Assembly (NCBI GenBank): GCA_028281865.1
Contig: JANQJB010000093.1
Coordinates: 62,001 to 126,000 of the forward strand
Source: Marinagarivorans sp.
Lineage (GTDB): Bacteria > Pseudomonadota > Gammaproteobacteria > Pseudomonadales > Cellvibrionaceae
Length of the DNA stretch: 64,000 bases
Direction of reading: 5' to 3'
The position numbers and the translations under genes are program-made. Below are positions 1 to 7,985 of this stretch, piece after piece. Every line of letters starts with the position of its first letter. The first letter of the stretch is position 1. The notes beneath the pieces were generated by a model. It ran no database searches. It was not told where the DNA came from and worked only from the letters and a program-made list of their open reading frames with translations.

Positions 1-675
1 TTCAAATTCGCCGTCCCCAGTGTATATACGAGCGAGAAAAACCTTTTCATCAATACCCTTTTCCGGGTTATCTGTTATATCACCGATGATTTCATTGTAT
101 TTATCAATGCGCTTTTGAGCTTTGTAAACGATGGCAAGCCCAATGCGCGCTTTTGCATGACTGGGATTAGACTGAAGAATTTTTAAATACAATTTCTCTG
201 CCTGCACATACTGTTGAATACCGACTTGGCAGTCAGCAAGTATATTTATTGCATCAAGCAGTTTTTCGCCTTCAAACAAGCTGAGGTTGGGTTCCAATAG
301 CTCGATGGCAGAACGAAATTTTGCGCGAAATAAATACGCTTTTGATAGCGTAATCAAATATTCCGTTTGTTTGTTGTCCTCAACTGCCTCAAGCAACGTG
401 ACCGTTTGCCCATAACTACCGATTTGATTAAAAGTTTTTGCCAGCATCAGCTGAGCATTAATATTTTGTGGTGCTTTTTGCAATGCATTACGCGCTTCAA
501 TCATCGCAGCACGAAATTGCCCGCTATCAAAATAAGATTGCGCAACGTCTAGGTGACTTTGGTAATCGGACTCCTTTTTTTCAACACCGCAACCCGAAAT
601 AAAAACGGCGGCAAAAAATGCAACACTCAAATATCCTAGTAGTTTCACAAATTGAGCTCGATAAATTAGGTTCAT
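1..675 (-). CDS. TPR-repeat lipoprotein, C-terminus cut by window edge
   Basis: The reading frame opens at the ATG at 673-675 on the minus strand and runs off the left edge, so about 225 residues are visible. The N-terminus is a hydrophobic signal ending in a lipobox (FISGC, Cys29), so an outer-membrane or periplasm-anchored lipoprotein is expected. The rest is helical with repeated 34-residue-type patterns (AQSYFDSGQFRAAMIEARNA and similar) typical of tetratricopeptide repeats. It follows the exopolysaccharide genes at 827-3953 on the same strand after a 150-base gap. TPR lipoproteins of the PrsT type are commonly encoded in XrtA/PEP-CTERM exopolysaccharide loci, which is why I infer a role in polymer secretion or assembly. 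The family assignment is inference; the lipoprotein signal and TPR character are seen directly. Confidence 0.8.
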   Translation of the reverse strand, partial: MNLIYRAQFVKLLGYLSVAFFAAVFISGCGVEKKESDYQSHLDVAQSYFDSGQFRAAMIEARNALQKAPQNINAQLMLAKTFNQIGSYGQTVTLLEAVEDNKQTEYLITLSKAYLFRAKFRSAIELLEPNLSLFEGEKLLDAINILADCQVGIQQYVQAEKLYLKILQSNPSHAKARIGLAIVYKAQKRIDKYNEIIGDITDNPEKGIDEKVFLARIYTGDGEFE

Positions 676-826
676 AATAGACCTTTTAAATTAGTTTGAA
701 CTCGACTAAACAAGATGGTAAATATTTTCGGAATATCGGTGCATTTACATAACCGATACGTTCACGCAAATAGTTACATTAACTAGTTTTCACAACCAAG
801 CGATTTAGTATAGTGCTGTAAACCAC

Positions 827-1564
827 TTACGAGTTATTAAATATGAGGCCCGCGAGGCGCTCTTTACCGATAGCGTCTATAGCCTCGGTTATTTGTGATT
901 CCAATGCCTTACCATACGGGACAACCAGTATCACGCAATCGGCAATCTCGGCTAATATCCTTGTTTCTGCTACGTAATCAGTGACCGATGGCCCATCGAT
1001 AATTATGTAGCGGTCTTTATATCTATTTTTAACTTCATTAATAAAATTCTTCATACGAGAAGAATTAATTTTTTCTGTACCACCTTCGCAATTGTTTCCC
1101 ACAGGCACAGCACGCATTCGCGGTATACAGGTAGCATAGACAATTTGCTCGACCCCCATAGCATCTTCATCGAGCCAATCAGTGAGTCCAGCTTGCGATG
1201 AAATCGGCAGGAGGTTATGTACGTGCGGCGCATACAAATTGCAGTCAATGAGTAGCGATGTTTTAGTTTTATCAAGCGCTATCGCAGATGCTAAATTCAT
1301 CGCGACATACGAACCACCACCCCCAGCACACACCGAAGTCACAAGGCAAACGAAGTTTTCACTATCAGATTCGTTGTAAAGCCGCGTTCTCAAATCGCGA
1401 AAGGCTTTCAACAAGCGCGAATTATCAACGCCTTGATATATAATTTTTAGTCTGTCGAGCTCGCGGGTCGTAAACGCACCCACTTCTGACATATTTTTAA
1501 TATCGCTTTTTGAAGCTTGAGATTGCGTTTCGGAAATCGGAGGCAAGTCTTCTGGTTTTTCCAC
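827..1564 (-). CDS. Tyrosine-autokinase-like ATPase (CpsD/CapB family), degenerate P-loop
   Basis: A 245-residue cytoplasmic protein of the MinD/CpsD fold, the kind that partners a Wzz-type membrane protein to control exopolysaccharide chain length. After an N-terminal linker of about 80 residues it has the family signature LVTSVCAGGGGSYVAMNLA followed by the A'-like stretch LLIDCNLYAP and a later IIIDGP motif. The usual autokinase P-loop ends in G-x-G-K-S/T; here it reads GGGGS, so the lysine that contacts ATP phosphates is absent. No C-terminal tyrosine cluster is seen either. It begins one base after the stop of the chain-length gene, so the two are surely co-transcribed. I read it as an ATPase-like regulator rather than a classical tyrosine kinase. 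Family membership is firm, activity is uncertain. Confidence 0.82.
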   Translation of the reverse strand: MEKPEDLPPISETQSQASKSDIKNMSEVGAFTTRELDRLKIIYQGVDNSRLLKAFRDLRTRLYNESDSENFVCLVTSVCAGGGGSYVAMNLASAIALDKTKTSLLIDCNLYAPHVHNLLPISSQAGLTDWLDEDAMGVEQIVYATCIPRMRAVPVGNNCEGGTEKINSSRMKNFINEVKNRYKDRYIIIDGPSVTDYVAETRILAEIADCVILVVPYGKALESQITEAIDAIGKERLAGLIFNNS

Positions 1565-1565
1565 C

Positions 1566-3092
1566 TTACACTCCTAAACCAAACCAACTCGATCTATAGG
1601 CTAATCCAATAAACACATAGACCGAAATAAATAATAAACTCAATACACCCAACACGATGGCATCCGTTCGTATTACGCGGCGAGAAAATGCTGTTTTTGT
1701 GTGGGGTATATCAACTAAAACAGGAATATCAAATTTACTGGCTAAAGTATCGTGAAAACGAATGCGAGGGTCGAGAATCACATAAGCAAATAACACCCCA
1801 AGTGGCACACCGATGCCCGCTAACACACCCAAGACAGCAAAATGAATAAAGCGCAACCCCGAGGGTTGATTTGGGAACACTGCCGGTTCTTGAATCTTAT
1901 AGGTCACACCTTGCCCCTCACTGCTAAGCGACATCGATAAGCGAGCTTTTTCTTTGCTTTCAAGCATTTCCTCATAAATGTTGCGTGTGACATTGTAATC
2001 GCGCGTCAACTCCGCCAATTCGGCCTCGCGCGCGGCCACGCGCTTGCGACGTTCAAATTCTTGAGCCAAAAGCTTTTGTGTAGACGCCAAACGACGTTCA
2101 CGTGCTTTGACTTCTACCTCCGCCTCGTCAAGCTTTAAGCGCAGTTCTTTGTAAAACGGGTTGAGAGCTTGTTCCTGCTCAGAAGGCGTGGTCGATGGTG
2201 GTGCGCGATCGGCATTTTCGCGAATCGCATCCTTCATTTCATTAATTTGCAAATTAATGCTGACAATATCCGGGTGCGACTCTCTGTATTGCAATAACAG
2301 CGCATCTTTCTTTTGCATCAGCGCAACTAAGCGCAGACGATAAACGTCGTTCTGCTGCGTAGAACCGGTCGTGGGGTCCACCTGCGACATCTGTTTTTTG
2401 AGGCTGCGAATGCGCGTATTGGCTTCCTCCAAATCAAGTTTCATCGTTTCTATCGAACCGCGCAATTTCGTAATGCTCGAATCAACATTGGCTTCGCTAC
2501 CATCGGTATTAGCAGACTGAAAAGCCTTGAGTTTGCTTTCCGCCTCAACCAATTGTTCCTTGTACTGCGCAACTTGCTTGTCAATAAACTCAAACGCTTG
2601 ACGCGTTTCTTTACGTTGAGATTCCGAACTGTCTTTAATAAATAAATCCGTTACTGTATTTAAGATTTTAAAGGCCTTATTGGCAGAGGAGTTTTGGTAA
2701 CTCACGCGAATATGGTTATTGCCGACTCCACGCACGTCCAATCCGGCGCGTAAAAGCCGCGCGGCCTGATCAACATCTAATGCGCCTTGTACCTCCGGCA
2801 TCGCCAACTCAACTGTTTGGCGCAGAATTCGCGGAGATAGCATCACGTCTTTTACAACCTTAACCTGGTTTTCAACTTGCGTTACGCTCGCCTGATTGGC
2901 CAGCAGTGGGCGCAGGATATTCTCGTTATCCGCAAAGATCATCATCGACGTTTGATATTTAACGGGCCATTGCGTGCCAACACCCAATACGATCAGAGAG
3001 ACGATACCGCCGGTAGTCACAACTAAAAATCGATGCAACCAAATTTCTTTAATCAGGACACGTGCGTATTGGAATAGCAGCGATAAATCCAT
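1566..3092 (-). CDS. Exopolysaccharide chain-length determinant (Wzz/GNVR family, XrtA type)
   Basis: A 508-residue inner-membrane protein. A first membrane segment lies near residues 20-42, a long periplasmic coiled-coil region runs from about 150 to 400 (many E, K, Q and R residues with heptads), and a second membrane segment lies near 425-445 just after the proline-rich PAVFPNQPSG motif typical of Wzz/GNVR proteins. A third hydrophobic stretch is at the extreme C-terminus. The N-terminal part matches the Wzz domain (periplasmic strands with the NNHIRVSYQN stretch). The family sets polymer length and links the outer-membrane export channel to the cytoplasmic ATPase encoded next, one base downstream. 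Chain-length proteins of about 500 residues with this topology are standard in XrtA-linked loci. Confidence 0.87.
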   Translation of the reverse strand: MDLSLLFQYARVLIKEIWLHRFLVVTTGGIVSLIVLGVGTQWPVKYQTSMMIFADNENILRPLLANQASVTQVENQVKVVKDVMLSPRILRQTVELAMPEVQGALDVDQAARLLRAGLDVRGVGNNHIRVSYQNSSANKAFKILNTVTDLFIKDSSESQRKETRQAFEFIDKQVAQYKEQLVEAESKLKAFQSANTDGSEANVDSSITKLRGSIETMKLDLEEANTRIRSLKKQMSQVDPTTGSTQQNDVYRLRLVALMQKKDALLLQYRESHPDIVSINLQINEMKDAIRENADRAPPSTTPSEQEQALNPFYKELRLKLDEAEVEVKARERRLASTQKLLAQEFERRKRVAAREAELAELTRDYNVTRNIYEEMLESKEKARLSMSLSSEGQGVTYKIQEPAVFPNQPSGLRFIHFAVLGVLAGIGVPLGVLFAYVILDPRIRFHDTLASKFDIPVLVDIPHTKTAFSRRVIRTDAIVLGVLSLLFISVYVFIGLAYRSSWFGLGV

Positions 3093-3338
3093 GGATTAGT
3101 GGACTCTTGTATTGGAAATAAAAAATGACAAATCAATTCGCACGAAGGGCTGTCCACTTAGACGCAATGATCGAAATTGCTGAAAATATAGAGCGTCTAG
3201 CACGCCGACAAGCCTCAATACGAATACAGTTTAGCTCAATTAAAATTTTAAAGCCTACGCGATAACGCTAAATTGAATAACGCTTTACAGCGTGAACGGA
3301 CAACAGGACATGCGCAGATTGAAAAGAAATGGCGAACA

Positions 3339-3953
3339 TTAAAATGCACGCTCTGGCACCGTAAGGATATCGGATGGAGCAAGCTCGTAATTGGTTTCAA
3401 GTTTACCCTTTTTAAGAATGTCATTGAGACGCACCGCGTAAACGGTGACCTCATCGCCAACTTTGCGGTAAAGCTTTGTCTGATTTAAATGCGCAAAATC
3501 GGTGGCGCCTCCTGAGGCCAATACCAAATCCAACACTGTCATACCCTGAGCGTATTGAACAGACAAGGGGCTGCGAACAGCTCCGGTGATACGAACACGG
3601 CGCAAATATTGGGCGCTGGTTGGACCGGTTACAATAACCGTTACTTGCGGGTTACGGATAAACTGGCCATAGCTCGTTGTAATTTCAGCCGCAAGCTCTT
3701 CTGCCGTTGTGCCAGCGGCTTTGATGTCACCACTTAAAGGCACCGATATTTTTCCATCCGGACGCACTGGAACCGAGAGTGATAACTCCGGAGACTTCCA
3801 TACATTTATGGTTAAAGTGTCGCCCACACCGATGCGGTACTCACGAGTAAATTCAGGCGGGCGTGGCGGAGTGCCAGTCATTCCAGTTTGGGTCTCACAA
3901 CCGCTAACAACCAATAAACAAACACCGACCAATAGGGCAATAACTGCTTTCAC
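3339..3953 (-). CDS. Polysaccharide export lipoprotein (Wza/EpsE-like)
   Basis: A 204-residue periplasmic/outer-membrane lipoprotein. The N-terminus is a signal peptide with lipobox VSGC (Cys at about residue 19), followed by the Poly_export domain (EYRIGVGDTLTINVWKSPEL, then VRPDGKISVPLSGDI and NPQVTVIV) and a SLBB-like segment (RRVRITGAVRSPLSVQYAQG) ending in a short tail. It is shorter than Wza (about 380 residues) but matches the usual length of XrtA-system EpsE-like exporters, so it is not truncated. It is the promoter-proximal gene of the minus-strand exopolysaccharide set; 246 bases separate it from the chain-length gene. Role: export channel component for the polymer whose length is set by the next gene. 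Confidence 0.88.
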   Translation of the reverse strand: MKAVIALLVGVCLLVVSGCETQTGMTGTPPRPPEFTREYRIGVGDTLTINVWKSPELSLSVPVRPDGKISVPLSGDIKAAGTTAEELAAEITTSYGQFIRNPQVTVIVTGPTSAQYLRRVRITGAVRSPLSVQYAQGMTVLDLVLASGGATDFAHLNQTKLYRKVGDEVTVYAVRLNDILKKGKLETNYELAPSDILTVPERAF

Positions 3954-4170
3954 TGTTTTACTCCATCACACATTAACTAGCGGTTGAAAATGCAAACGAT
4001 TTGTTCAAATTTAAATCAGTCAAAATTTGTGATTACGTTTGCCTGCAATTTCGACAGAAAAATTTCTTGGAACAAGCAACAATTTGGCGGCAATGGTACC
4101 ACGTAGCAAAGATATTCATACCGCTGCTCATGATTTTCTTACAGTTAAATTTAAAATGTCACGCAAAAGT

Positions 4171-4848
4171 CTAAATTTTATTCAGCTCTTGTCTGACCTT
4201 AGCGATGGCATCGCGATAATTTTGCGCACCAAAAATTGCCGAGCCCATAACAAAAGTATCAGCACCTGCAGCGGCGATTTCAGCAACATTATTAAGCCCT
4301 ACGCCACCATCGACTTCGAGCCTTGTTGCAAGACCCAATTGGTCAATTAATTTCCTCGCCTCTGCGAGTTTATCAAGCACATAAGGGATAAAACTCTGAC
4401 CGCCAAACCCCGGGTTAACCGACATCAGCAACAACATATCAATTTTCGGTAATACCCACTTAACCGCATCGAGTGGCGTAGCCGGGTTGAGCACTAAGCC
4501 GGGCTTGCAACCAAAACTGCGAATTAACTCGATTGAACGATCCATATGTGTCGACGCTTCTGGATGGAAGCTAATGTAGGTTGCCCCAGCTTTGGCAAAT
4601 GCTTCAATAAGCGCGTCAACAGGCTGAACCATCAAGTGCACATCTATTGGCGCCTTAACGCCGTGTTTAAGCAAAGCCTCGCAGATCATCGGACCAAAGC
4701 TCAAATTGGGCACAAAGTGCATATCCATAACATCAAAGTGAATTAAATCTGCTCCGGCCGCTATTACTTCATCAACCTCTTCACCCAAGCGCGCAAAATC
4801 TGCCGCAAGTATCGATGGCGCAACAAAATAATCGTTCTTAACTTGCAT
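4171..4848 (-). CDS. rpe: Ribulose-phosphate 3-epimerase
   Basis: A 225-residue TIM-barrel enzyme that interconverts ribulose 5-phosphate and xylulose 5-phosphate in the pentose phosphate pathway. Clear family motifs: [14 protein letters not shown] at the N-terminus, [17 protein letters not shown] (metal and substrate binding; the usual glycine after DVMD is methionine here), HLMVQP, HPEAS, and the phosphate-binding [11 protein letters not shown], followed by EVDGGVG. Length is normal for the family. It stands alone on the minus strand, divergent from the DUF3530 gene with 56 bases between the starts, so that gap must hold both promoters. Confidence 0.97.
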   Translation of the reverse strand: MQVKNDYFVAPSILAADFARLGEEVDEVIAAGADLIHFDVMDMHFVPNLSFGPMICEALLKHGVKAPIDVHLMVQPVDALIEAFAKAGATYISFHPEASTHMDRSIELIRSFGCKPGLVLNPATPLDAVKWVLPKIDMLLLMSVNPGFGGQSFIPYVLDKLAEARKLIDQLGLATRLEVDGGVGLNNVAEIAAAGADTFVMGSAIFGAQNYRDAIAKVRQELNKI

Positions 4849-4904
4849 CTCCTACACCCACCAGCCAAGCTGTTTATATTAGAAAGCTCACCATTGTACT
4901 GAAT

Positions 4905-6062
4905 ATGAACGACGCAAAGAACCGCTTCACTTCGTTCAAACGAGTTATGCAACTCAGCGTGGTTTACTTAACTTGCGCAACGTTTAATGTATGTTTTGCC
5001 GCTGACGAAGATAAAAATGCAAAGGCGAGCGAAGTACGACAGGAAAACGAAAGGCAAGGCGAAAACAACAGTGTTGCTGAAATGCCGCAAAAGCAAGCGC
5101 CAACCTTACGCTATAACCCAAGCGGGGCGCAGCTCGAATCACGCCAACAAAAACACATATTAAACTCTCTGCCCGCGCAAACTAGTTGGCTAGACACACA
5201 AGCGGGCAAATTTGCAATTGTCTGGAGCCCCGATACGACGGGAAAACCCTTTGGAGCGGTTTTGTTACTGCACGATGCCGGCCAAACACTCCACTGGCCG
5301 AGCAGCTTAAAAAATATGCATGAAAATTTACCTGATTTTGGTTGGTCAATCTTAAGCCTAGCGCTGCCAAACCCCCGCCCAGCCTCAGTGCCACAAAAAT
5401 CTGTACCGGAGCCTGCAACGCAAACACCTATAAGCGAAGAGGAACAAACAGGAGCTCAGAAAGAAAAGGACGAAAAATATGATGCGAAGCTAGAAAAGGA
5501 TATCGTCCACAGTGAAAAAGAGGAGCCACAATCAGAGAAGCCCGTCGCGGCGCCAGAAGATGCCGAGACGCAAACGCCGGAAGAACCGGCAGGCGTAGAA
5601 CCGATTACTCAAGAGCGAATTGCGGCAGCAATCGACTATTTGCACCAACAGGGCCAATACAACATCGTGCTGATAGGCGAAGGCTTAGGAGCAGCAAGAG
5701 CCGTTAAATTCCTATCAAAAACTTTAACCAAATCTTCTCCCGCAGGAGCCGAGCGTGCCTTTCGTGCGCTGGTATTGATTAACCCTAAACACAGCATCCC
5801 TGAATTCGATGATTTCGCGCTGACTAATCATTTTTATTTCGGCGAGATGCCGACACTCGATATCAGCTTTGAGCCATCGCGCGACGCTTCTTTTTTGATA
5901 AAAAGCCGAAAAAAATCTGCCAGTAAAGCCCGCGTTTCTACCTATATTCAAAGACGCATTCTCAGCCCAATCGCGCCACCCGACACACAGGAAAACCGCC
6001 TGACGCGGATGATCCGTGGCTTCTTACAAAATCACGCTAAAGGCGTTGAAGTCGGAGGTTGA
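4905..6062 (+). CDS. DUF3530 family exported protein (alpha/beta-hydrolase-like)
   Basis: A 385-residue predicted periplasmic protein. The N-terminus carries a signal peptide (VMQLSVVYLTCATFNVCFAA); a second in-frame ATG at 4947 would give a shorter, more usual signal and could be the real start. The core resembles an alpha/beta hydrolase: a VLLLHDAGQTLHWP stretch in the oxyanion position, SILSLALPNPRP, and a strand-turn-helix VLIGEGLGAARAV where the nucleophile elbow would lie. The nucleophile position is Glu (G-E-G-L-G), so hydrolase activity is doubtful. An acidic low-complexity insert rich in E, K, P and Q (residues about 155-235) separates the two halves. DUF3530 has no settled function. 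It ends three bases before the convergent murU gene. Confidence 0.8.
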   Translation: MNDAKNRFTSFKRVMQLSVVYLTCATFNVCFAADEDKNAKASEVRQENERQGENNSVAEMPQKQAPTLRYNPSGAQLESRQQKHILNSLPAQTSWLDTQAGKFAIVWSPDTTGKPFGAVLLLHDAGQTLHWPSSLKNMHENLPDFGWSILSLALPNPRPASVPQKSVPEPATQTPISEEEQTGAQKEKDEKYDAKLEKDIVHSEKEEPQSEKPVAAPEDAETQTPEEPAGVEPITQERIAAAIDYLHQQGQYNIVLIGEGLGAARAVKFLSKTLTKSSPAGAERAFRALVLINPKHSIPEFDDFALTNHFYFGEMPTLDISFEPSRDASFLIKSRKKSASKARVSTYIQRRILSPIAPPDTQENRLTRMIRGFLQNHAKGVEVGG

Positions 6063-6064
6063 GC

Positions 6065-6745
6065 TTACTGATTTAGCGCTGCTAAGCGTTCGGGAGTACC
6101 GACATCGGACCAATTACCGCGATAAAATTCGCCACGCAACCTCCGTTCAGCTATCGCATATTGAAACACTTCCAACAGCGGAAATTTCTCTCTTAGTTTT
6201 GGATAGTGTGAAATCATTTTCGGATCGACAACACTCAAGCCAGAAAATGTAAGAGATGGGTACCGGTACTTCTCTTCAGCCGACTTCATGCACACTTCAT
6301 TTTGATCATCCAAAGCAAAATCGCCGTTGGGGTTATGGGGCGGATTAGCTATCAAAACCAGATGCGCTCCAGCATCAGGCGCCTCGATATCACGCAGTTG
6401 AGCGCAGTCGTAATCAAACAAAATATCGGCATTTACCAACAAAAAAGGCTGCTCACCGAGCTTTGGCAAGGCGTGACGAATTGCACCGCCTGTTTCCAAA
6501 GGGGCCTCCTCCTGCGAATAATAAATCTTGACACCAAAGCGCTCGCCACTGCCTAAAGCGGATTTTATTTTGTCCCCCAAGTACGCAATATTAATAACAA
6601 GTTCGTTGAAGCCGGCAGATTTCAATGCAGTAATATGACGTTCGATTAGGCTTATGCCGTTAACCTGTAACAGTGGCTTTGGCGTATCTATAGTAAGCGG
6701 GCGCATACGCCGGCCTTCGCCGGCAGCGAGAATCATCGCTTTCAT
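6065..6745 (-). CDS. murU: N-acetylmuramate alpha-1-phosphate uridylyltransferase
   Basis: A 226-residue sugar nucleotidyltransferase. The N-terminus has the signature MKAMILAAGEGRRMRPLT with the downstream lysine in TPKPLLQVNG; NADILFD is the metal-binding aspartate motif and GNWSDVGTPERL the C-terminal family motif. In the known Pseudomonas recycling pathway MurU converts MurNAc-1-phosphate plus UTP into UDP-MurNAc, bypassing the fosfomycin-sensitive de novo route. Its ATG overlaps the stop of amgK by four bases (ATGA), and AmgK supplies its substrate. The pairing with amgK distinguishes it from other glucose-1-phosphate-type nucleotidyltransferases. Confidence 0.93.
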   Translation of the reverse strand: MKAMILAAGEGRRMRPLTIDTPKPLLQVNGISLIERHITALKSAGFNELVINIAYLGDKIKSALGSGERFGVKIYYSQEEAPLETGGAIRHALPKLGEQPFLLVNADILFDYDCAQLRDIEAPDAGAHLVLIANPPHNPNGDFALDDQNEVCMKSAEEKYRYPSLTFSGLSVVDPKMISHYPKLREKFPLLEVFQYAIAERRLRGEFYRGNWSDVGTPERLAALNQ

Positions 6746-7776
6746 TCAGTCGGTATCTCCACCTTCTTAAACCATGGTTGTCGCTCGACACAGGGCATTA
6801 TCAGCTTTTCGAACCACTGACTGAATTCTCCAAGCTCGGCATATTTTCCCACTACAGACCGCGTGTACGCGACAACTAGTGGCAAATCATCCAAATAGCG
6901 ATGTTTCCCATCGCGCAACGACAAACGCGCAAAGATGCCAAGCACTTTGATATGGCGTTGCAGACCCATCCAATCAAACCAACGTAAAAATTGCTCATCG
7001 CTGACAACCCCTATCAAGCCTTCATGTTCCAGCTTTAATCTATATTCCGACGCCCACTGCTCGACCTTGTTTAGCGGCCAATAAACATAGCAGTCGCGCA
7101 ATAGCGATACGAGGTCATAAGTTATCGCACCAATTACTGCATCCTGAAAATCAATAACCCCCAATTCGCTGTCCGGATTTTGCATCACTAAATTCCGTGA
7201 ATGAAAATCGCGGTGCACCATCACTTGAGGCTGCTCTAACGCAGACACTATAAGTTTGCGATAAAAACGCCCGAGTAATTGCTGATCCTCGGCCGTAAGC
7301 GGGTAACCGAGTAACTGTGGTAGGAACCACCTGTCAAACAGATTAAGCTCTTGCTGGAGCTTGTTCTCATCATAGGCCGATAAGCAGGATTTCGCCGACT
7401 GACTCAACTGAATTTTTAGTAGCGAGTCCATGCATTTTCGATAAAGTGGGTCAACGCTCGAAGCGGTAAGATTTTGCAACAGCGAGTGAGTGCCCAAGTC
7501 TTGCAAAAGAAAAAAGCCTTGAGCTAAATCCTGAGCAAATATTTTAGGCGCATTCACCCCCGCTTCACGCAACAAATTGCATACCGTTATAAAGTCGGAG
7601 TTATTTTCGTGTTCAGGAGGAGCATAAACAGCCAATAACGGCTCCCCATTTGCCAAACGAAAATAGCGCCGAAAACCCGCATCACCCGTAATCGGCAAAA
7701 GATGCGTAATGGGTCTGTTAGTGCGTTGAAAATACTGGTTAACCCATTGCTCCAATCGACTTTCAAATTCTTGCAT
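6742..7776 (-). CDS. amgK: N-acetylmuramate/N-acetylglucosamine kinase
   Basis: A 344-residue aminoglycoside-phosphotransferase-fold kinase. It carries the catalytic loop VMVHRDFHSRNLVM and the metal-binding VIDFQDAVIG, followed by a helical C-terminal lobe (RWFDWMGLQRHIKVLGIFARL) that is characteristic of AmgK. The enzyme phosphorylates MurNAc and GlcNAc at C1 during recycling of cell-wall fragments; the product is passed to MurU, whose gene overlaps by four bases. Start at the ATG at 7774-7776. The gene is divergent from lptD, an arrangement also known in pseudomonads, where both serve envelope biogenesis. Confidence 0.93.
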   Translation of the reverse strand: MQEFESRLEQWVNQYFQRTNRPITHLLPITGDAGFRRYFRLANGEPLLAVYAPPEHENNSDFITVCNLLREAGVNAPKIFAQDLAQGFFLLQDLGTHSLLQNLTASSVDPLYRKCMDSLLKIQLSQSAKSCLSAYDENKLQQELNLFDRWFLPQLLGYPLTAEDQQLLGRFYRKLIVSALEQPQVMVHRDFHSRNLVMQNPDSELGVIDFQDAVIGAITYDLVSLLRDCYVYWPLNKVEQWASEYRLKLEHEGLIGVVSDEQFLRWFDWMGLQRHIKVLGIFARLSLRDGKHRYLDDLPLVVAYTRSVVGKYAELGEFSQWFEKLIMPCVERQPWFKKVEIPTE

Positions 7777-7985
7777 TTATAAGCTTATTCCACTGGTGAA
7801 GATAATTGCACAAAGTAAACAGGTAGCTTGTTTAAGTCACGCTAAAATCAAACTGTATCTAGGGCCTGTTAACACTCATAGAATACCTCCTGTTACCACG
7901 GTTAAAGTAATTGTTTAATTTTTGCTCCTTCCCAATTAGAATCGAGCCACCGCAGTCTCCGCTCTATCAATTGGTTTTTTTCTTT

